Under the pieces are notes generated by a model. The model searched no databases. It saw only the letters and a program-made list of their open reading frames with translations, and was not told where the DNA came from. A stretch of 64,000 nucleotides of DNA from Bacteroidaceae bacterium (GTDB taxonomy: Bacteria; Bacteroidota; Bacteroidia; Bacteroidales; Bacteroidaceae). Positions 60,801 to 64,000 of the stretch are shown here, piece by piece. How positions within the stretch are numbered: the first letter of the stretch is position 1; each line of letters opens with the position of its first letter. Location: NCBI GenBank assembly GCA_017555875.1, contig JAFZFN010000013.1, positions 117,905 through 181,904 of the forward strand, in the 5' to 3' direction. The position numbers were made by a program, and so were the translations under genes.

Positions 60801-61395
60801 CCATGAGCTGCTGCTCCATAACAGGAATCTCTATGGTGTCGCCTACAGAAAGTGACAGCGAACGGTCGGTGAGAGTCGCTTGAGATACCACCAGTTCGGC
60901 TAGGGCATCGGGGTAAGAGACAATATATAATGGACAATTGAGAGTGGACAATTGATAATTATTTCCATCCGGATGGCTTTCGTGTTTTCCGCAAGTCTCT
61001 GTACTATTAATTTTCAATTTTCCATTCTCAATTTTCAATTCGCTAAGTCTCGTCAGCACCTCTGTGCGCAGCACCTCGTTCGCAGAGTCTTTTTGCCCAT
61101 ATTTGATGGCACGCTTATAGGATGAGGGAAAGAAGAGCACTTGCCCATCGCCCAGCATCTGTGTGAGGTCGTGGTAGAAGTATCCGGCTTCTTCTAAGTC
61201 GTTGAGCACGAAGAGTGATACAGGAACTTGCCATGGCGTGTCACTTGCCGCCAAAGCTGCAAAGAGCATCGGAGTGGCCGATGCTGACAATCCCTTGAGG
61301 TGTATTGTGTGAACACTCTCATCGTTCCATACATGCCCGAAGGCATTAGCACCCGAATGCTTGGCAAAGCACTTGACCAGGTCTAGAATCTCCAT
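57898..61395 (-). CDS. mfd: Transcription-repair coupling factor Mfd
   Basis: 1165 aa. Removes RNA polymerase stalled at lesions and recruits UvrA. UvrB-like N-terminal homology region, RNA-polymerase-interacting domain (FEPGDYVVHIDHGVGRFAGL, ~481-500), helicase Walker A GDVGFGKTEVA (~633), TRG motif region and C-terminal autoinhibitory domain are all present. Two segments in the N-terminal region (about 120-155 and 307-340) share the pattern IEN-x-KLKI-x-S...DGNN-x-QLST and are translations of dispersed palindromic repeats. Remaining sequence is normal. uvrB, the other repair gene here, lies 1.1 kb away and also contains such a segment. Confidence 0.96.
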   Translation of the reverse strand: MEILDLVKCFAKHSGANAFGHVWNDESVHTIHLKGLSASATPMLFAALAASDTPWQVPVSLFVLNDLEEAGYFYHDLTQMLGDGQVLFFPSSYKRAIKYGQKDSANEVLRTEVLTRLSELKIENGKLKINSTETCGKHESHPDGNNYQLSTLNCPLYIVSYPDALAELVVSQATLTDRSLSLSVGDTIEIPVMEQQLMGEGFERVDYVYEPGQFAVRGSIVDVFSYASEYPYRIDFFGDEVDSIRTFEIESQLSRDKVPHVSIVPHFENSEAQGLVSFFDLLPESSALAFQDYFWVHERIDQLSAEIENSKLKIESAITPSDLQQDGNNSQLSTFSFQLLKSPDFIKATTALRRIEFGTKASTTVQATVTFDTSPQPLFHKNFELVEQSLTDLIHRDYHIYILTDSAKQAERLKTIFEERGNDIPFTAVDKTIHGGFTDNTMRVACFTDHQIFDRFHKYNLRSDKARSGKMAISLKELSQFEPGDYVVHIDHGVGRFAGLVRMPNGNSTQEVIKLVYSNEDVVFVSIHSLHKISKYKSKEGEAPRINKLGTGAWEKLKERTKTKIKDIARDLIKLYSQRTQEKGFAYSPDSFLQHELEASFLYEDTPDQLKATLDIKADMERERPMDRLVCGDVGFGKTEVAVRAAFKAACDNKQVAVLVPTTVLAYQHWRTFSERLKNLPCRVEYLSRARSVADTKKVLEGLKNGEVNIVVGTHKLIGKSVQFKDLGLLIIDEEQKFGVSVKEKLRQLKVSVDTLTLTATPIPRTLQFSLMGARDLSVIQTPPPNRYPIQTEVHTFNEEIIREAVNFELSRNGQLFFINNRIQNLPELAALITRCVPDARICIGHGQMPPEELEKVIMSFVNHDYDVLIATSIVENGIDIPNANTIIINQAHNFGLSDLHQMRGRVGRGNKKAFCYLLSPPLSVLTPEARRRLQAIENFTDLGSGIHIAMQDLDIRGAGNLLGAEQSGFIADLGYETYQKILGEAVHELKTNEFADLIMGDTGADGKISGEGFVEECALESDLELLFPDEYIPTSSERMLIYRELDNLEKDEELSKFRTRLTDRFGPIPPTGEELLRVVPLRRLGKQLGIEKILLKGGQMALYFVSNLESPYYDSAAFGRVMNYTAMSPYECRFRELSGKRSLLIKGIKTVEEALGVLSMMMHY
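60378..60480. repeat. In-frame palindromic repeat in mfd, copy 2 (residues ~307-340)
   Basis: On the plus strand: arm of AATTGAAAACTGAAAGTTGATAATTGAG units (60378-60411), core ATTTCCATCTTGCTGCAAGTCTG (60412-60447), inverted arm CTTTCAATTTTCAATTTTGAATTTTC (60448-60480). Core start ATTATTTCCATC is shared with the other mfd copy. Confidence 0.8.
60931..61041. repeat. In-frame palindromic repeat in mfd, copy 1 (residues ~120-155)
   Basis: Arm TGGACAATTGAGAGTGGACAATTGATAATT (60931-60960), core ATTTCCATCCGGATGGC...GCAAGTCTC (60961-61005), inverted arm ATTTTCAATTTTCCATTCTCAATTTTC (61006-61041). The core includes CCGGATGGC, found also in the intergenic repeat at 46276-46307. Confidence 0.8.
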
Positions 61396-61412
61396 ATTCC
61401 AAATGTCTTTAG

Positions 61413-61440
61413 GGCAGACGCAGCCAAAGCCACGTCTGCC
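61413..61440. repeat. Hairpin between ilvB and mfd
   Basis: GGCAGACG at 61413-61420 and CGTCTGCC at 61433-61440 are exact reverse complements, with GC(C)/GGC pairing extending inward. No T-run on the minus strand, so ilvB and mfd may still be partly co-transcribed. Confidence 0.55.
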
Positions 61441-61512
61441 GTTCTGTGTATTTTCTGAGTTGTATAGTTGGAATCTGTCGCGAAACAGACTCCTATATCA
61501 TCGGTTGCTGTA

Positions 61513-63207
61513 TCAGCAATCTGTTGCGTTCATCATCATCACATTCACTGCTCCGCCCGGAGGAGTCATGGGCATCACGTTCTCGCCCTGCATGATGGCT
61601 GCTTCGAGCAAGTAGGGACCATCAGTGTCAAGCATCTCGCGGATGGCATCTTCGAGGTCAGCACGGTCTGTAACAATGCGTGAGGGGATGCCATAGGCCT
61701 CGGCAATCTTCATGTAGTCGGGGTTTGCCATCGGGGTGAAAGAGTAGCGTTTGCCAAAGAAAAGCTCCTGCCACTGGCGTACGTTGCCCAGGTAGTTATT
61801 GTTGAGTAGGATCATCTTTACAGGGGCACCCGTCTCCATGATGGTGCCAAACTCTTGGATACTCATCTGTATGCCACCATCGCCCATGAAGAGACATACG
61901 GTGCGGTCGGGAGCACCGAAGGTGGCTCCTATGGCTGCGGGCAGACCGAAGCCCATAGTGCCGAGACCACCCGAGGTGATGATGCTGCGCTTCTGTGTGT
62001 ACTGGAAATAGCGTGCCGACATCATTTGGTTTTGACCGACGTCGGTGACGAGGATGGCCTTGTTGCCCGAAGCCTCGCTCACGGCTCGAGCCACCTCGCC
62101 CATGCGCAGGGCTCCTTCCTCGGGGTGTATGGCATGGCGGATGACTTCGTCGTACTCCTTCTCTTCGTAGGGAACGAAGCTGTCAATCCAATTAGTATGT
62201 TTGCGCTCGCTGATGGCCTCGGTGAGCAGAGCAAGTGTCTTCTTGCAGTCGCCTAGGACGGCTACGTCAGCGTGTACATTCTTGTTGATCTCGGCAGGAT
62301 CAATATCGAGGTGTATCACCTTTGCCTGTTTGGCATAGGCGTCGAGGCGGCCAGTGACGCGGTCGTCGAAACGCATACCCACGGCAATGAGCAGGTCACA
62401 CTCGTTGGTCTTGGTGTTGGGGCCTAGGTTGCCGTGCATTCCCAACATACCCTTGCGCAAGCGATGTCCGTGGGGTAGGGTAGAGAGTCCCAAAAGGGTA
62501 CATCCTACGGGGATGTCGGCTTTTTCGACGAAGGTGCGCAATTCTTCTGTGGCGTTGCCTAGCTCAACTCCTTGTCCCGAGAGTAGCAGGGGGCGTTCGG
62601 CGGCATCGATGAGTGCTGCTGCCTCAGCTATGCTGGCAGTTGAGGTCTCGGGTACGGCAATGTAGCCACGGTCAACAATGATGGAGGTGGGCTTGAAATC
62701 GACCATGCCCACCTGGGCATTCTTGGCAAAGTCGAGCACTACGGGGCCAGGACGTCCTGAGCCTGCGATATGGAAGGCGCGTGCTACGGCCCATGCAATG
62801 TCTTCTGCTCGACGTATCTGATAACTCCACTTAGTGATTGGCTGTGTGATGCCTACGAGGTCGACCTCTTGGAAGGCATCGGTGCCGAGGAAGCCTGCAG
62901 CTACCTGTCCGGCAATGACAACGATGGGAGTGCTGTCGAGCATGGCATCTGCCACACCCGTTATGGTGTTAGTAGCACCAGGGCCACTAGTGACGATACA
63001 TACACCCACCTTGCCCGAAGAGCGGGCATAGCCTTGGGCTGCATGAGCGGCACCTTGCTCGTGGCGTACGAGTATCTGCTTGAAGTCATTCTGATGGTCA
63101 AACATGGCGTCAAACACGGGCATGATGCTACCGCCAGGGTAGCCGAACACTGTGTCGACTCCCTCATGGATAAGTGCTCGCATGAGAGCTTCTGAGCCTG
63201 TAATCAT
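61513..63207 (-). CDS. ilvB: Acetolactate synthase large subunit
   Basis: 564 aa, thiamine diphosphate enzyme for the first common step of valine, leucine and isoleucine synthesis. Catalytic Glu50 in VRHEQGAAHAAQGYARSSG, FGYPGGSIMP, and the ThDP motif GDGGIQMS...LLNNNYLG are present; the C-terminus ends PMTPPGGAVNVMM as in related enzymes. It follows ilvD on the same strand. No regulatory subunit gene (ilvN) follows; mfd comes next. Confidence 0.95.
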   Translation of the reverse strand: MITGSEALMRALIHEGVDTVFGYPGGSIMPVFDAMFDHQNDFKQILVRHEQGAAHAAQGYARSSGKVGVCIVTSGPGATNTITGVADAMLDSTPIVVIAGQVAAGFLGTDAFQEVDLVGITQPITKWSYQIRRAEDIAWAVARAFHIAGSGRPGPVVLDFAKNAQVGMVDFKPTSIIVDRGYIAVPETSTASIAEAAALIDAAERPLLLSGQGVELGNATEELRTFVEKADIPVGCTLLGLSTLPHGHRLRKGMLGMHGNLGPNTKTNECDLLIAVGMRFDDRVTGRLDAYAKQAKVIHLDIDPAEINKNVHADVAVLGDCKKTLALLTEAISERKHTNWIDSFVPYEEKEYDEVIRHAIHPEEGALRMGEVARAVSEASGNKAILVTDVGQNQMMSARYFQYTQKRSIITSGGLGTMGFGLPAAIGATFGAPDRTVCLFMGDGGIQMSIQEFGTIMETGAPVKMILLNNNYLGNVRQWQELFFGKRYSFTPMANPDYMKIAEAYGIPSRIVTDRADLEDAIREMLDTDGPYLLEAAIMQGENVMPMTPPGGAVNVMMMNATDC

Positions 63208-63279
63208 ATATTATAATATTATATGGTTATTGAGTTCTTGTAATTCTAAAAGGATAGAACAAAGCTACAAATATGAGCT

Positions 63280-64000
63280 TCAATCTATCAGGCGTATGGC
63301 ACCCTTGTCGGCCGAACTCACAAGCGAAGCATAAGCCTTGAGTGCTTTGGATACTTCTCGCTTGCGTGTTACGGGAGTCATGGGGCGTGAGGTCAGTTCT
63401 TCATCGCTGAGACGCACGTTGATGGTGCGGGCGGGAATGTCAATATCGATGATGTCGCCTGTGACAATCTTTCCGATGTTGCCACCAGCTGCAGCTTCGG
63501 GAGAGATGTGGCCGATGCTGAGTCCTGATGTTCCTCCAGAAAAACGACCGTCGGTGATGAGGGCACAAGCCTTGCCCAAGTGCTTGGACTTGATGTATGA
63601 GGTGGGGTAGAGCATTTCCTGCATGCCGGGACCTCCCTTGGGGCCCTCGTGGGTGATGACAACTACGTCGCCAGCTACGATGTCGCCACCGAGGATACCC
63701 TCCACGGCAGCATCTTGAGAATCGTATACCTTGGCTGGGCCAGAGAACTTCCATATGCTCTCGTCCACACCTGCTGTCTTTACTACGCAACCATCTTGGG
63801 CGATGTTGCCCTTGAGTACAGCAAGTCCGCCATCTTTGGAGTAAGCATGCTCGAGATCGCGGATGCAACCCTCTGTACGGTCGGCGTCTAGTTCTTTATA
63901 ATAGGTCTCTTGCGAACCCATCACATTGCTGAACTTGCGGGCAGGAGCGCTGTGGTAGATGCGCTTGTCTAGTTCTGAATTCTGAATTCTGAATTCTGAA
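63280..64000 (-). CDS. ilvD: Dihydroxyacid dehydratase, C-terminal part (gene continues beyond the window)
   Basis: 240 codons to the window edge; the frame is open through 64000, so ATG 63924 is internal. Dehydrates dihydroxy-isovalerate and -methylvalerate in branched-chain amino acid synthesis, using an iron-sulfur cluster. Diagnostic segments are [66 protein letters not shown]. At the window edge the frame reads [22 protein letters not shown], where the first part is the translated AGAATTC repeat, so a repeat insertion is likely here too. ilvD and ilvB form an operon. Confidence 0.93.
   Translation of the reverse strand, partial: SEFRIQNSELDKRIYHSAPARKFSNVMGSQETYYKELDADRTEGCIRDLEHAYSKDGGLAVLKGNIAQDGCVVKTAGVDESIWKFSGPAKVYDSQDAAVEGILGGDIVAGDVVVITHEGPKGGPGMQEMLYPTSYIKSKHLGKACALITDGRFSGGTSGLSIGHISPEAAAGGNIGKIVTGDIIDIDIPARTINVRLSDEELTSRPMTPVTRKREVSKALKAYASLVSSADKGAIRLID
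63970..64000. repeat. AGAATTC units translated in ilvD at the window edge
   Basis: TTCTGAATTCTGAATTCTGAA on the plus strand, three and a half units of GAATTCT; cut by the end of the window. Same units as 56569-56602 in uvrB. Confidence 0.65.

Overview
This window is a chromosomal segment of a Bacteroidota bacterium, most likely of the order Bacteroidales (Prevotella/Porphyromonas-like); genus is not resolved. The evidence is a full-length SprA (type IX secretion outer-membrane channel), a susA/susB starch gene pair, a BspA-type leucine-rich-repeat surface protein, Bacteroidota-only families (DUF4301, DUF4494, PorT-like barrel) and repeated promoters of the form TTTG-N19/20-TAnnTTTG. No rRNA, tRNA, CRISPR array, transposase or integrase gene was seen.

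Layout. 1-3000: 3' end of a SusA-like GH13 enzyme and a SusB-like GH97 alpha-glucosidase. 3000-7200: accessory stretch with a terminal-inverted-repeat element, a promoter followed by a ~330-nt structured RNA, a BspA-like protein and a 58-aa peptide gene. 7200-9520: pheS, nth, GNAT acetyltransferase. 9590-13380 (minus): a 134-aa unknown, FtsE-like ATPase, lysC, lysA. 13490-19360: DUF4301 (minus), nadE, lytic transglycosylase, and a LytTR regulator overlapping a membrane-anchored phosphodiester-glycosidase-like gene. 19430-22135 (minus): nrdD-nrdG. 22396-29766: sprA. 29855-34030: lipoprotein-like nicotinamidase, TPM/LemA pair, a lone kinase-like gene bracketed by identical terminators, and two genes truncated head to head. 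34120-40010: xseA-xseB, YggS, DUF4494, PorT-like barrel, flavin reductase, pyrBI. 40237-46740: ClC channel, nitroreductase, lipoprotein, S9 peptidase, YigZ, FKBP. 46776-53210: secreted and envelope proteins, including an operon of three exported proteins and a Ser/Arg-rich protein. 53540-64000: manC, uvrB, nanA, mfd, ilvB, ilvD (cut by the window end).

Most genes are housekeeping. A theme is cell-surface export: sprA supplies the type IX channel, and the BspA-like protein and the 161-aa protein at 48609 end in short Gly/Lys-rich tails resembling type IX sorting tails (inference). Lysine/cell-wall precursor synthesis (lysC, lysA), anaerobic dNTP supply (nrdDG), pyrimidine synthesis (pyrBI), branched-chain amino acids (ilvDB), sialic acid breakdown (nanA) and excision repair (uvrB, mfd) are represented.

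The strongest unusual signal is a set of short dispersed repeats: AT-rich tandem units arranged as inverted arms around a small GC-rich core. They fill gene boundaries throughout the window, supply the stop codons of lysC and manC, and lie in frame inside mfd (two copies), uvrB and probably ilvD. They look like a palindromic repeat family that can be tolerated inside proteins. Second is the structured RNA upstream of the BspA-like gene.
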